Shown here one piece after another: positions 44,222 to 53,972 of a stretch of DNA of 64,000 nt. The position numbers and the translations under genes were made by a program. The notes beneath the pieces were generated by a model. That model was not told the origin of the DNA and searched no databases. It saw nothing but the letters and a program-made list of their open reading frames with translations. Source of the DNA: Alphaproteobacteria bacterium (lineage in GTDB: Bacteria; Pseudomonadota; Alphaproteobacteria; Rhodobacterales; Rhodobacteraceae); contig JAUILL010000010.1 of the NCBI GenBank assembly GCA_030433335.1, positions 52,954 through 116,953 of the forward strand, written 5' to 3'. Position 1 is the stretch's first letter. Each line of letters opens with the position of its first letter.

Positions 44222-45886
44222 TCAGGTGAATACCGACTTGTACACAGGGTGATCGGCATAGACCTTTTGCAGCCTGCCTCGGGGCGGACCCGGATGATCA
44301 AGCCCAAGGTATCGCGCCGCATTTCCCCCCATGACCCGCTGTGTTTGCGTGTCTGTCAGGGAGAGTTGCTCAAGAACGCCCAGAACTTGGGCAAGGTATT
44401 CTGGATGGGAGGGTTCTTTGCCGATCATGGACCAGTCAGATCCGTACATCATCCGGTTGACCATCTCTGGATGGCGCTCAAGCAGATCAGAGGTCAGCGT
44501 CAACACCCGCTCTTGCGAGGCAGCATCTCCTTCGGCCACTTCGTTCCAATAGCCGAGGTCGAAATAGACGTTGGGAAACTCCTCGACCATCTCGACCAGC
44601 GTCTCTTCCCAATTGCCACCAGAGGTGAAGGCGCGCGTGGTGTCGGTCTCGTCGAAACCACCAAAATGCGCAAGGTTCAGGCGCAGATCGCTAAAGCGCT
44701 TGTCCCGCATCAAAACTTGCCAACCCGCCGGATCAGCAAAGCGCCCGGTATCGGGGCCAGCAGCAATGGAATTGGTCGCGTGGGCCTTGATCGCGACCTC
44801 GTTCTCGACACACCAGACGAACAGGTCGTCCAACTCGCGGTCCAGCGCCGCGCCGCCTTTGACAGGTTTGCGCGGTACCCAGCTTAGATCGCTGTCGTTG
44901 TCGACGGGCCGAAAACCCATGGGCGGGTAGAGTTTCACCCCCAGAAAACCGCGTTCCAGCACAGCGTGTTTGACATTGCGCAGCGGATCAATGTCCGGGT
45001 CGTCCTCTCGCTCGAGCGCCGCACGCAGCGGACAAAACGGAGCAAAGGGCAGGATCAGTGCACCCTCATAGACCTGAGCGATCCGCGCGACCACTTCGAT
45101 CTGGTCTTCGACCGGCGTCACGCTCTCTTCGGTAAAGAACCAAGCAGTGAAATCCACGAGCGAAGGCGAGAATATCCTGATCCCCCCTTCCTGGCCGTAC
45201 AGCCTGTCCAACTCGGCCAGAATATCCAGCCGACTGCGCGTTAGCAGACCGGCCCAGCGAATGGTTTGCATCAGCGACGAGCGGTGAACGTACTCCCGTT
45301 CTTGCCCTGCGGTCAGCGATTTGGCCTCTGTGCTAGTGTCTTTGGCGTAGATGCGAGAGGCCAGCGAAGTGGTCTGCGCCCGCTGGGTCTGAAGTCCTTT
45401 GCGCATGGGGGTTGCGCCAACCTCGGCGGCGATCCGGTCCAGAATAGCCTCTTCGGCAGACCGAGAGGTGCGCAGGCCTGCCGTTGACTGGCCCGCCGAG
45501 CGCGAGAAGCGTTCTAGCGCCTCTGCGACTTTGGCCTCATCCTGTGCCTCGACCGCAGCGGGGGACATCGGCGCCGCCCCGTTTTCCAGCGTTGCCAGTT
45601 CTTCGGCGGCTGTCGGAGTTTTGGCCAGCAGGATCGCTTTGAGCAGTTTCAGAAAGGCGTCCGACCGCATTTGCGGGTCCACGGGCGCATGGGCATCCCG
45701 AAGCTGGGTCTGCTGCAAAAAGCCGACGATAGGCACATCGCGGCCGTTAAAGAAATGCGCGTGGATGTCGATGGCAGTGCGCGACACCTCGGGCTGGAAG
45801 AAACGTCTCCACTGACCGCAACCAGACAGAGCCATTGCTGAAATCGACCCCATGAGCGCGGTCAACAGAGTGCGTCGTGTGACCAT
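44222..45886 (-). CDS. Lipoprotein amidohydrolase (TIM-barrel, amidohydrolase 2-like)
   Basis: 554 residues. The N-terminus MVTRRTLLTALMGSISAMALSGCGQ combines a twin-arginine-like start with a lipobox (LSGC), so export and lipid anchoring are expected. The metal-dependent hydrolase barrel starts with AIDIHAHFFNGRD (HxH metal motif), then AIKAHATNS and LNLAHFGGFDE, and ends with MMYGSDWSMIG, the conserved Asp near the end of the barrel. A helical insertion of about 130 residues (roughly 70-200) follows the HxH strand. The chemistry (hydrolase or decarboxylase) cannot be told. It is the second gene of the array. Confidence 0.8.
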   Translation of the reverse strand: MVTRRTLLTALMGSISAMALSGCGQWRRFFQPEVSRTAIDIHAHFFNGRDVPIVGFLQQTQLRDAHAPVDPQMRSDAFLKLLKAILLAKTPTAAEELATLENGAAPMSPAAVEAQDEAKVAEALERFSRSAGQSTAGLRTSRSAEEAILDRIAAEVGATPMRKGLQTQRAQTTSLASRIYAKDTSTEAKSLTAGQEREYVHRSSLMQTIRWAGLLTRSRLDILAELDRLYGQEGGIRIFSPSLVDFTAWFFTEESVTPVEDQIEVVARIAQVYEGALILPFAPFCPLRAALEREDDPDIDPLRNVKHAVLERGFLGVKLYPPMGFRPVDNDSDLSWVPRKPVKGGAALDRELDDLFVWCVENEVAIKAHATNSIAAGPDTGRFADPAGWQVLMRDKRFSDLRLNLAHFGGFDETDTTRAFTSGGNWEETLVEMVEEFPNVYFDLGYWNEVAEGDAASQERVLTLTSDLLERHPEMVNRMMYGSDWSMIGKEPSHPEYLAQVLGVLEQLSLTDTQTQRVMGGNAARYLGLDHPGPPRGRLQKVYADHPVYKSVFT

Positions 45887-45955
45887 CTGATCTCCTTCGG
45901 ATCAGGTGAATAAGGGAGGCCGGCACCGATGGCGGACGGTGCCGGCCCACGGCGG

Positions 45956-47761
45956 TCAACCCTCTAGGACCAAAGCGAATTTCATCCACTTTTCCAAAGA
46001 GTTGACCGGCGTTCCGTCGGGCATGCGCAGCGGACTGTGCGCAGGCTCGAAATCGGTAGACAGAGCGGAGTCCGGATCAGACAGGAGCGTTCCGACAAAG
46101 GTGCTCGCGACAATCCAGCTGCCGACTTCGCCCAGGTGATCGCCCCCCGCAGCCTCGGCTTCTGCCAGCAGATAGAACCAGAGCGGAGTCCGTTCATGCA
46201 GCTTGGCCTCACTGCACCGCATGAAGTCAGAAAGTTCCGGCTTATTATCCAGCACGGCGCTCACATCGCTGATCGGGTCCGAGGTGACAGCGCCGATCGC
46301 CTTGAGATGCGCGTGCAGCGCCTGCCCTGTGGGCAAACGCAGGCTCAACCCCCGCCGCAAATTGCGTTTGGCCAGATGCTTGAACAAGGCTTTGACGTCC
46401 GCATTCGTCTCTTCGTTGGCCTCGTTCGACATGCTGCCCAAGGGCGGCGCGATCATGGTGTCGATCCGGCGCGCGACCCGCGCAGGACCGCCATCCGTCG
46501 TATCCCCGTCCGCCGTCAGGAACCGCGTCCAGTCGATGATCCAGTTGTCCGGCAGCGTCGGTGCGCCCGCAAATTGTCCCTTGCCCGTGAATAGGAACAT
46601 CAACTGGAAAGGTGCCGTGCCCGTGGGCCGCCCGAAGATACGGTTGTAGTCATAGATATCCCGCACCATCGAATGGCCAAACCGGTAGGCCGCCACCGAA
46701 AATTCCAGCGGGATCGCATCGCCGAGCGTCTTCTCGGCTTTGCGGGCGTCGGTGCCATAGTAGTCCCGTCGGAAGTCAAAGAAGTGCTTGGCTTTGTCCG
46801 AGAGCACGCGCTCTAGAACGGTCTGGTCGCACATCCCCTTGAGGTAACCATTCACGATCAGCCATTGGTAGTGCAGTTTGGTTAGGGCCTGCGCAGAATG
46901 GAAATCCGCAATCCAGCCGGTGTCATTGGCCTCTAGGAAATCCACGGTGCGATTGTGAAACCGCAAGAAGCTGACGTGGAACTGCGCCACAATCAGGTTT
47001 TCGTCATTGCGCATGTCACCGATCAAAGCTCGCCTGTCCAGATCGGCCTCGAACGCGGCACGCCCCTCTGCCCCCATGCGGGATTCAATGATCGACAGAA
47101 AGGCCTCTTTGACCTCGGGCTCGACCTGACCAAAACGCGGCAGATCGCGCACTTCGTCCAGACCGTCGGGCCGCTGCGCGCCCCCATCCACCAAAGTACA
47201 GGTCCCGACCCGCATCTTCGCAGGCATCGCGGGGTGGCGCATACCATTGATGACCTTCGCGACATTGGCTTTGGTCGCGTCGTCCGCCGCATTCTCGAGC
47301 CCGATCGGGAAGCCGCCATAGACGCTATCCAGATCGAACCGCGGGCTCCGCGCGTTCTTGAGGTCGTTTTCTATCTCTTCCGCGGTCTTAATCGGCGTAG
47401 GCGCGTCGATCTTGGAAATCTCGGTCTCTCGATCCGTCCGAGCGGTCAGTTCGTGGTCCAGAAACTGCCCCCAATAGGTCATGACAGCCGGCATGCCAGA
47501 GTCCGGCTGCGGCAAGCCTGTGCCTTCGACCTCCTCAAGGACCATCTTCTCGCCCAGAGTGTCCAACTCGGCCAAAGCATCGTCCGAAATAAAATCTACT
47601 GGTGACGCGGATGTGTAAGGGAAAATGAACCCGAAATCCGCGGCTTCGTCGACGGCGATGTCGCCCGAGTCTGGAACCAGGGCTTCTCGCCTCAGTGCCG
47701 TTTTCGTTTTGGTGATTTGTTGTCGATCGTTCCCGCTGTGGGACTGGAAAAATAGCGCCAT
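45956..47761 (-). CDS. Animal-type haem peroxidase
   Basis: 601 residues from ATG 47761 (AGGAGTAGAGCT upstream). The peroxidase-cyclooxygenase superfamily motifs are complete: the distal TYWGQFLDHELTAR with Asp102 and His103, the segment GDMRNDENLIVAQFHVSFLRFHNR, and the proximal YRFGHSMVRDIYDYNR with His363. Such enzymes oxidise halides or phenols with H2O2. No signal peptide is visible, unlike the next four genes, so it may be exported by a non-Sec route or stay inside. It is the first gene of the array, behind an AT-rich leader. The track adds 51 codons upstream that are Arg/Lys/Cys-rich and unlike the family. Confidence 0.9.
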   Translation of the reverse strand: MALFFQSHSGNDRQQITKTKTALRREALVPDSGDIAVDEAADFGFIFPYTSASPVDFISDDALAELDTLGEKMVLEEVEGTGLPQPDSGMPAVMTYWGQFLDHELTARTDRETEISKIDAPTPIKTAEEIENDLKNARSPRFDLDSVYGGFPIGLENAADDATKANVAKVINGMRHPAMPAKMRVGTCTLVDGGAQRPDGLDEVRDLPRFGQVEPEVKEAFLSIIESRMGAEGRAAFEADLDRRALIGDMRNDENLIVAQFHVSFLRFHNRTVDFLEANDTGWIADFHSAQALTKLHYQWLIVNGYLKGMCDQTVLERVLSDKAKHFFDFRRDYYGTDARKAEKTLGDAIPLEFSVAAYRFGHSMVRDIYDYNRIFGRPTGTAPFQLMFLFTGKGQFAGAPTLPDNWIIDWTRFLTADGDTTDGGPARVARRIDTMIAPPLGSMSNEANEETNADVKALFKHLAKRNLRRGLSLRLPTGQALHAHLKAIGAVTSDPISDVSAVLDNKPELSDFMRCSEAKLHERTPLWFYLLAEAEAAGGDHLGEVGSWIVASTFVGTLLSDPDSALSTDFEPAHSPLRMPDGTPVNSLEKWMKFALVLEG

Positions 47762-48140
47762 AGCTCTACTCCTGGCTGCAACAAAACTAAACTTTCTACG
47801 GTACTTGAGCAATTTATAGCATGACGATCTGTTTCTACGTACAACTTTAACGAAAGTGCAGTCGCAAAAAACCCTGAAATAACTAGGGGATTTTGATTTA
47901 TTTCGGCATCCCAACCAGTTATTGCCTACAACTTTTTCAAGAATTTTAACCGATGACCCCGAGTGTGCCGCTCATCAGCCGTGTTCACGCAGGTGTGTTC
48001 TGTGTGTCAGCCCGATCCGGCAGCGGAGCGCAGGAATGGAATCCTAACTGTCGGAGCGGAAAAGGAATCAAAACCTAATGGCCTTGCGCATCAGCGAAGG
48101 CTTTGGGTTTGCTCAATTTGATAGTTTTAGGTCGTCTATC
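47762..48140. other. AT-rich intergenic region upstream of the peroxidase array
   Basis: 379 bases without a gene. The first 170 bases beside the peroxidase are clearly more AT-rich than the rest of the window (minus strand includes TATAAATTG and runs such as AAATAAATCAAAATC). A candidate -10 (TATAAA) lies about 55 bases from the ATG, without a convincing -35 at 17 bases. No sigma54 or NifA motif and no RNA gene was recognised. Confidence 0.45.
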
Positions 48141-49430
48141 TCACACAGCGGGCCGGGCGGGCGCACGTCGCCGGACGCTATCGGGGCGCCCTGGGATGGT
48201 CAGCGCAGCGTCGCCTCTAGGGCTACGAGAGATTACCTTGCCTTTGGACACAACCGCCAGACGGGCTGGCCGGAGGCGCAGCGCATCCACAGGTCCCGCC
48301 GCATCCAACACCACGAGCGAGGCCAGCGCGCCTTTGCGCAGTCCCAAATCGCTCAGTCCCATGATCTGCGCGTTTGTTTCTGTGACCATGGTAAAGCACC
48401 GCGCCATCTCGGCCGGATGGGTCATCTGGGCCACGTGCATTCCCATGAACGCCACGTCCAGCATGTCCGCCGTCCCCAGCGAATACCACGGGTCCAGAAC
48501 ACAGTCCTGCCCCCAGCCGACAGTTATGCCTGCGGCCTGCATCTCCTTGACCCGCGTCAAGCCACGGCGTTTGGGATAGGTGTCATGGCGCCCTTGGAGC
48601 ACGATGTTGATCAAAGGGTTCGGGATCGCGGCGATCTCTGCCTCGGCAATCAAGGGCAGCAGTTTCGACACATAGTAATTGTCCATCGAGTGCATCGAGG
48701 TCAGGTGCGATCCGGCCACCCTACCCTGCAGGCCCAAACGCTGCGTCTCGTAGGCGAGCGTCTCGATATGGCGGCTGAGGGGGTCGTCGGTTTCATCACA
48801 GTGGATATCTACGCGCAGTCCGCGGTCTGCCGCGATCTGGCAGAGGTCGGTCAGACTGTCCGCTCCCGCCTGCATGGTCCGCTCGAAATGCGGAATGCCG
48901 CCGACAATCTCGATCCCCATATCCAGCGCTCGGATCAGGTTTTCGCGCCCGTTCGGCGCGCGATACAGGCCATCTTGGGGAAAGGCGACCAACTGCAGGT
49001 CGATGTAATCCTTTACCTTCTCGCGCACCTCCAGCATCGCGGTCGCGGTGTTCAGATGATCCGGCGTCGTGTCCACATGGCTACGGATCGCCAAGAGGCC
49101 CATCGAGGCCGCCCAATCGCAATATGTCAGCGCCCTCTCGACCATCTCGTCCACAGTCGCGATGTCCCGCAACTCGCCCCACAAGGAAATCCCCTCCAGC
49201 AGCGTGCCAGAGGCGTTCACCCTCGGCAGCCCGTAGCTGAGCGTTGCGTCCAGATGGAAATGGGGATCGCAAAACGGCTGGGACACCAGATCACCGGTTG
49301 CGTCGATAATTTCTGCCGCCTCGCCCTCGATCTTGGGGGCAATCTCGGCGATCCGGTCGCCTGAAATCGCGATATCCATGACAGAGCCGTCGGGCAGTGT
49401 GCCGCCTTTGACCAAGAGATCGAACATCAT
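48141..49430 (-). CDS. codA: Cytosine deaminase-like amidohydrolase
   Basis: A 429-residue amidohydrolase resembling CodA, which converts cytosine to uracil and ammonia. Metal and catalytic motifs are FCDPHFHLDAT (HxH), the active-site segment DIHCDETDDP with the catalytic Glu, GSHLTSMH and WGQDCVLDPWYSLG. In E. coli CodA the last motif begins GHDD; here GQDC replaces it, so related substrates such as isoguanine or creatinine-like rings are possible. It is the last gene of the BMP-ABC operon (ATGA overlap with the permease), which fits nucleobase salvage. The C-terminal 30 residues are Arg/Pro-rich. Confidence 0.78.
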   Translation of the reverse strand: MMFDLLVKGGTLPDGSVMDIAISGDRIAEIAPKIEGEAAEIIDATGDLVSQPFCDPHFHLDATLSYGLPRVNASGTLLEGISLWGELRDIATVDEMVERALTYCDWAASMGLLAIRSHVDTTPDHLNTATAMLEVREKVKDYIDLQLVAFPQDGLYRAPNGRENLIRALDMGIEIVGGIPHFERTMQAGADSLTDLCQIAADRGLRVDIHCDETDDPLSRHIETLAYETQRLGLQGRVAGSHLTSMHSMDNYYVSKLLPLIAEAEIAAIPNPLINIVLQGRHDTYPKRRGLTRVKEMQAAGITVGWGQDCVLDPWYSLGTADMLDVAFMGMHVAQMTHPAEMARCFTMVTETNAQIMGLSDLGLRKGALASLVVLDAAGPVDALRLRPARLAVVSKGKVISRSPRGDAALTIPGRPDSVRRRAPARPAV

Positions 49431-50371
49431 CGTGTTCCTTTATTAAAGGGCACCATCAGGGCCGCGGGCACCTGCGCGCTCCGCGACATCAGAACCAGCG
49501 CCAGAATGGACAGCACATAGGGCATCATCAAGAAAATCTGGTAGGGAATGACCGTGCCAAGGCTGGCCTGCTGCACGCGAATTTGTAGCGCATCGAACGC
49601 GGCAAACAGGATCGCGCCTAGCAAAGCTTTGCCCGGTCGCCACGCGCCAAACACCACCAGAGCAATGCAGATCCAGCCGCGCCCGCCGACCATATCAAAG
49701 AAGAAGCTGTCGAAGGCCGACATCGTCAGGAACGCGCCCCCGACCGCCATCAAACCGCTGCCGACGATCACCGCGCCCATGCGGATCGCGGTGACGGACA
49801 GCCCTTGGGCCGCAACGGCCGAGGGGTTCTCGCCTGCAGCGCGCACGGCGAGCCCCAGTGGTGTCCGGAACAGGACAAATGCCGTCAGGCCCGCCATCAC
49901 GAACGCTGCATAAGTCAACGGCGTCTGGGAAAAGAGCGCCGGTCCCAGAAGCGGAATGTCCGAAAAGAGCGGAATTTCGAAGGGCTGGAAAGCCTCGATC
50001 TTTGGCGGGGAGGAGACTTCGGGCAGTACCACGCGGTAGGTGTAGAAGGTGACAGAGGTCGCCAACAGCGTGATCCCCACGCCAACCACGTGTTGAGACA
50101 AGCCAAACGGCACAGACAGCACCGAGTGCAGCAAGCCGAACGCCATCCCGACAATCAGCGCCACCGCGACGCCGCCCCACAAGGGCAGCCCCGCCCAAAC
50201 CGAAATCCATCCGGCAAAGGCACCCGCGACCATGATCCCTTCGATCCCGAGGTTCAGCACCCCCGCCCTTTCGCAAATCAACTCGCCGATGGTCGCGAAA
50301 ATCAGGGGGCTGGCGATGCGGATTGCCGCAGCCCAGAAGGACGCCGAGAGCAGGATATCAAGCAGCTCCAT
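49427..50371 (-). CDS. ABC transporter permease, nucleoside/nucleobase type
   Basis: A 314-residue membrane protein (8-10 helices) of the BMP-associated branched permease family. FATIGELICERAGVLNLGIEGIMVAGAF is the characteristic N-terminal segment, and AAGENPSAVAAQGLSVTAIR is the cytoplasmic coupling segment. MVGGRGWICIALVVFGAWRPG is also typical. It overlaps the partner permease by one base (TGATG) and the deaminase gene by four. It forms a heterodimeric channel for nucleosides or free bases with its neighbour. Confidence 0.92.
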   Translation of the reverse strand: MELLDILLSASFWAAAIRIASPLIFATIGELICERAGVLNLGIEGIMVAGAFAGWISVWAGLPLWGGVAVALIVGMAFGLLHSVLSVPFGLSQHVVGVGITLLATSVTFYTYRVVLPEVSSPPKIEAFQPFEIPLFSDIPLLGPALFSQTPLTYAAFVMAGLTAFVLFRTPLGLAVRAAGENPSAVAAQGLSVTAIRMGAVIVGSGLMAVGGAFLTMSAFDSFFFDMVGGRGWICIALVVFGAWRPGKALLGAILFAAFDALQIRVQQASLGTVIPYQIFLMMPYVLSILALVLMSRSAQVPAALMVPFNKGTR

Positions 50372-51420
50372 CAGTCCCTCCTGACACGGAATTTGGTGAA
50401 GAGGATCGCCAGAACCATGAGCAAAAGCGCCGAGGCCAGCATGATATCCGCCAGATAGGTGGGCACGCCGATGGCGCGGCTCATGCTGTCTGCGCCGACG
50501 AAAATGATCGCTACGAACAGCGCAGCCGCCACGACCCCCAGCGGGTTCAGCAAGGCCAGCATCGCGACCACGATCCCCGTGTAGCCAAACCCCGGTGACA
50601 GATCGAGCGTCAGAGATCCCTTCAGGCCCGCAACCTCGGAAAACCCGCCCATAGCCGCCAGACCGCCGGACAGCAGCGCCGTTTTCAGGATGACTTTGGC
50701 CACGGGGATACCGGCAAAGGCGGCGGCTTCGGGGTTCTGACCGACCGCCCGCATCTCGAAACCCAGCGTGGTCTTACGGTCGATAACCCAGACCACAACC
50801 GCACAGATCAGCGCCAGCGCAAAGCCCCAGTGCAGGCGCAGCCCTTCGACGATGCGGGGCAAGCGAGCCTCTGGAATCAGGCGAGCGGACTTGGGCCAAC
50901 CCATGCCCATGGGGTCTTTCAGAGGGCCTTCGAGCAGGTAGGAGACAAAGAGCAGAAAGATGAAGTTGAAGAGCAGTGTGGTGACGACCTCGTCCACGCC
51001 GAAACGGGTTTTCAGCATGGCGGGGATCAGCAGAACGATCGCGCCCGCCAAAGCCGCCCCGATCGCGAGCGTGGGCAGCAGGACCGGCGCAGGCCATGCC
51101 AGCGCGCCCGTCCCCAGAACGACTGTGATGACCGCGCCTGCATAGAGCTGCGCCTCGGCGCCGATGTTCCAGAGCTTCGCGCGAAAGGCGACTGCGACCG
51201 CGAGGCCCGTGAAGATCAGCGGGGTCGCGCGGTTCAGGGTTTCGAGCAGCGCGAATTTGGAGCCCAAAGCGCCTTTGAAGATCAGGTCAAAGACCGCGAA
51301 CGGATTGCCTCCGGCGATCTGCGCGAGCAGTGCGGCGATCGCGAATGACGCGAGGATCGCGAGGGTCGGTGGTAGAAGACGGCGCTGCAGGCTGGGTTGG
51401 GAAATGGGTTCAAGACGCAT
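50371..51420 (-). CDS. ABC transporter permease, nucleoside/nucleobase type
   Basis: A 349-residue permease from ATG 51420 inside the 3' end of the ATPase gene (11-base overlap). Family segments are PLIFTGLAVAVAFRAKLWNIGAEAQL, GVDEVVTTLLFNFI and RAVGQNPEAAAFAGIPV. It is the partner of the following permease in a BMP-type importer. The 32 extra track codons upstream overlap the ATPase and are rejected. Confidence 0.92.
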   Translation of the reverse strand: MRLEPISQPSLQRRLLPPTLAILASFAIAALLAQIAGGNPFAVFDLIFKGALGSKFALLETLNRATPLIFTGLAVAVAFRAKLWNIGAEAQLYAGAVITVVLGTGALAWPAPVLLPTLAIGAALAGAIVLLIPAMLKTRFGVDEVVTTLLFNFIFLLFVSYLLEGPLKDPMGMGWPKSARLIPEARLPRIVEGLRLHWGFALALICAVVVWVIDRKTTLGFEMRAVGQNPEAAAFAGIPVAKVILKTALLSGGLAAMGGFSEVAGLKGSLTLDLSPGFGYTGIVVAMLALLNPLGVVAAALFVAIIFVGADSMSRAIGVPTYLADIMLASALLLMVLAILFTKFRVRRD

Positions 51421-52936
51421 GGGCAAACCCTTGTCCTGCCATCCATTTCCCGATTTCTGCGACGGACAATGCGCCACGCAGGAAGGCAGGGCTGAGCCGC
51501 CCTTCGGAGATGACATGGATTTTGTCGGATAGCTTCATGATCTCGTCCAAATCCTCGGAGATCAGCAAGATGGCCGATCCGCTTTCCCGCGCTGCCGCGA
51601 GCCGTGAATGGACATAATTCACCGCCCCGATATCGAGGCCCCTGACCGGCTGGTTCGCCACGATGATCTGCGGGTTTTCCTCGAGCACGCGGCCGAGGAT
51701 CAGCTTCTGCATATTGCCCCCGGACAACAGACGGATGGGGGTATCAGGGCCCGGACAGCGGACGTCGTAGGTCTGGATCAGATGCTCGGTGTGGCGTCGG
51801 GCTTTGGTCCAGTCCATCCATCCAGCGCGGGAAAAATCTGTCTGGTAGGTTTCGAGGATCGCGTTCTCGGTCAGATCGAAATCAGCAATGGTGCCGGCTT
51901 TATGTCGATCTTCGGGGATGCGGCCGACGCCATGGGCAATGGCCGTGCGGGCATCCCAATGGGTCGGAGTCTGGCCTGCGATCTGCATCTCGCCGGACTG
52001 CAGGGTTAAGACACCACTGATCAGGTCCGACAAAGCCCCCTGCCCGTTGCCAGAGACCCCCGCGATGCCAGTGATCTGGCCTGCGTTCAGGGTCAGGTCC
52101 ACATCCTGCAGCACTCCAGCCGTGGCCCCAGTCAGCGTCAGCAGCGCGGGGCCCGCGGGCAAGGCTGGCACTTCGGGCGCTCGGACTTCACCGCCAACCA
52201 TGATGCTGGCCAGTTCTTCGGCGTTGGTGTCCCCGATCTCGCGCTCGGCCACCAATCGCCCATGACGCAGGACCAAGACGCGGTGGGCGATTGCCATGAC
52301 CTCGTGGAGTTTGTGCGAGATAAAAACGATGGACAGCCCCATGCTGATCGCCTCGCGTAGGGTCGCGAACAGGGCGTCGGTCTCTTGGGGCGTCAGAACG
52401 GCGGTTGGCTCGTCGAGGATGAGCACCTTGGCCTCGCGATAGAGCGCCTTGAGGATTTCGACCCGCTGGCGTTCGCCGACGGTCAGCGCGCCAACCCGCG
52501 CGTCTGGATCAACGGTCAGGTGGAACCGCGCGGACAGATCGCGGGTCTTGGCCTTGACCCGCGCGGGGCGCAGGCTAAAGGCCCCGAGCTCCTGCGTGCC
52601 AAGGGCGATATTCTCCCAAACAGTCAGGTTGTCGGCCAGCGTGAAGTGCTGGTGTACCATCCCCACACCCGCGTCCAACGCCGCACGGGGAGCGCCTGCG
52701 GGCAAAGGTGTACCAAACGCCTCGACCACCCCTTTGTCCGCCGAATACTGGCCGAAAAGGATGTTCATCAGGGTGGTCTTGCCTGCCCCGTTTTCACCAA
52801 GCAGGGCGATGACCTCTCCTTTGTGCAAGGAAAAGCTGATGTCTTCATTCGCGGTGACGGAGCCGAACCGCTTGGTGATGCCTTGCATGCGCAGAACGGG
52901 ATCAGCCCGTTCCGCGCCTGTTTCCAATGCGCTCAT
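51410..52936 (-). CDS. ABC transporter ATPase with two nucleotide-binding domains (nucleoside/nucleobase type)
   Basis: 508 residues with a duplicated ABC domain, like NupO/RbsA. Domain 1 has Walker A GENGAGKTT, signature LTVGERQRVEI and Walker B VLILDEPTAVLTP. Domain 2 has the degenerate Walker A GVSGNGQGAL and the signature LLSGGNMQKLI. One site is therefore weak, as usual in this family. It lies directly after the BMP gene (its ATG follows the stop codon with no gap). Confidence 0.93.
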   Translation of the reverse strand: MSALETGAERADPVLRMQGITKRFGSVTANEDISFSLHKGEVIALLGENGAGKTTLMNILFGQYSADKGVVEAFGTPLPAGAPRAALDAGVGMVHQHFTLADNLTVWENIALGTQELGAFSLRPARVKAKTRDLSARFHLTVDPDARVGALTVGERQRVEILKALYREAKVLILDEPTAVLTPQETDALFATLREAISMGLSIVFISHKLHEVMAIAHRVLVLRHGRLVAEREIGDTNAEELASIMVGGEVRAPEVPALPAGPALLTLTGATAGVLQDVDLTLNAGQITGIAGVSGNGQGALSDLISGVLTLQSGEMQIAGQTPTHWDARTAIAHGVGRIPEDRHKAGTIADFDLTENAILETYQTDFSRAGWMDWTKARRHTEHLIQTYDVRCPGPDTPIRLLSGGNMQKLILGRVLEENPQIIVANQPVRGLDIGAVNYVHSRLAAARESGSAILLISEDLDEIMKLSDKIHVISEGRLSPAFLRGALSVAEIGKWMAGQGFAHAS

Positions 52937-53962
52937 TTACGAGGATTTCGGCTCTTCGTCGTTGATCTCGACCACGAATTCGCCGGACTTGATCGCGGCT
53001 TCGCGCGCGGCCACCAGATCCAACGCCTCTTGGGGGATTTTGCCCTCGAAGGTGCCGTAGGGTGCCAGCGACGCGCCACCCTCTTTCATAAAAGAAAAGA
53101 GGCCGTAGTCTTCGGCGGTGAAGGTGCCTGCTTTGACCTTGGCGATGGCCGCATCCAATGTCGGCTCGAAATGCCAGATGGCCGAGGCAACGACCGTTTC
53201 GGGATAGTCGGGCTGGGTGTCGATCACGTTACCGATGGCCAGAATGCCCTTTTCCTTGGCCGCATCGGACACACCGAACCGCTCTGCATATAGCAGGTCC
53301 GCGCCGTTTTCGATCATGGCATAGGCGGTCTCTTTGGCCTTGGGCGGGTCGAACCAGCTGCCGATGAAGGAGACTTGGAACTCCATGTCAGGCTTCATCT
53401 CTTTGGCACCGGCCATGAAGGCGTGCATCAGGCGGTTCACCTCGGGAATGGGGAAGCCGCCGACCATGCCGATCTTGCCGGTTTCGGACATGGCGCCCGC
53501 GATGATGCCAGACAGGTAGGACGCGTCCTGAATGTAGTTGTCGAAGACCGACAGGTTCGGGACCGAGGGGTCCTCTTTGAACGACGACCCCATAAGGAAG
53601 GCGACATCGGGGTAATCGGCGGCCACTTCGCGGGCCTCTTGTTCGACGCCGAAAATCTCGCCCACGATCAGGTCATAGCCCTGTTCAGCGTATTCACGCA
53701 TCACGCGGGGGTAATCGGTGTTCGCGGTGTTTTCCGAGTAGGTGTATTCGATGTCACCGCGATCTTGTGCCGCGAGAGCCGCGATGTGGATGCGGCTGAC
53801 CCATTGCTGTTCGACAGGCACGGTGTAGATGCCCGCGACTTTCAGCACCTTGTCCTCCTGCGCAAAAGCGCCTGCGGGCAAAGCCACCGCCACGGCAGCG
53901 CCCGCGATCGAGGATTTCAGAAAGGATCGGCGCGACGGGGTCTGGAACGACGGTTTGATCAA
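52937..53962 (-). CDS. BMP-family periplasmic nucleobase/nucleoside-binding protein
   Basis: A 341-residue binding protein of the BMP (basic membrane protein) family. It has a Tat signal (PSRRSFLKSSIAGAAVAVALPAGAFA) and the typical core VAGIYTVPVEQQWVSRIHIAAL, then YDLIVGEIFGVEQEA and MVGGFPIPEVNR. I take a TTG start at 53962 because GGGAG lies seven bases upstream; the track start is another TTG 21 bases earlier. It is the first gene of the operon BMP-ATPase-permease-permease-deaminase. A TATAAT box and two palindromes lie just upstream. Confidence 0.88.
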   Translation of the reverse strand: MIKPSFQTPSRRSFLKSSIAGAAVAVALPAGAFAQEDKVLKVAGIYTVPVEQQWVSRIHIAALAAQDRGDIEYTYSENTANTDYPRVMREYAEQGYDLIVGEIFGVEQEAREVAADYPDVAFLMGSSFKEDPSVPNLSVFDNYIQDASYLSGIIAGAMSETGKIGMVGGFPIPEVNRLMHAFMAGAKEMKPDMEFQVSFIGSWFDPPKAKETAYAMIENGADLLYAERFGVSDAAKEKGILAIGNVIDTQPDYPETVVASAIWHFEPTLDAAIAKVKAGTFTAEDYGLFSFMKEGGASLAPYGTFEGKIPQEALDLVAAREAAIKSGEFVVEINDEEPKSS

Positions 53963-53972
53963 GATTGGGCTC

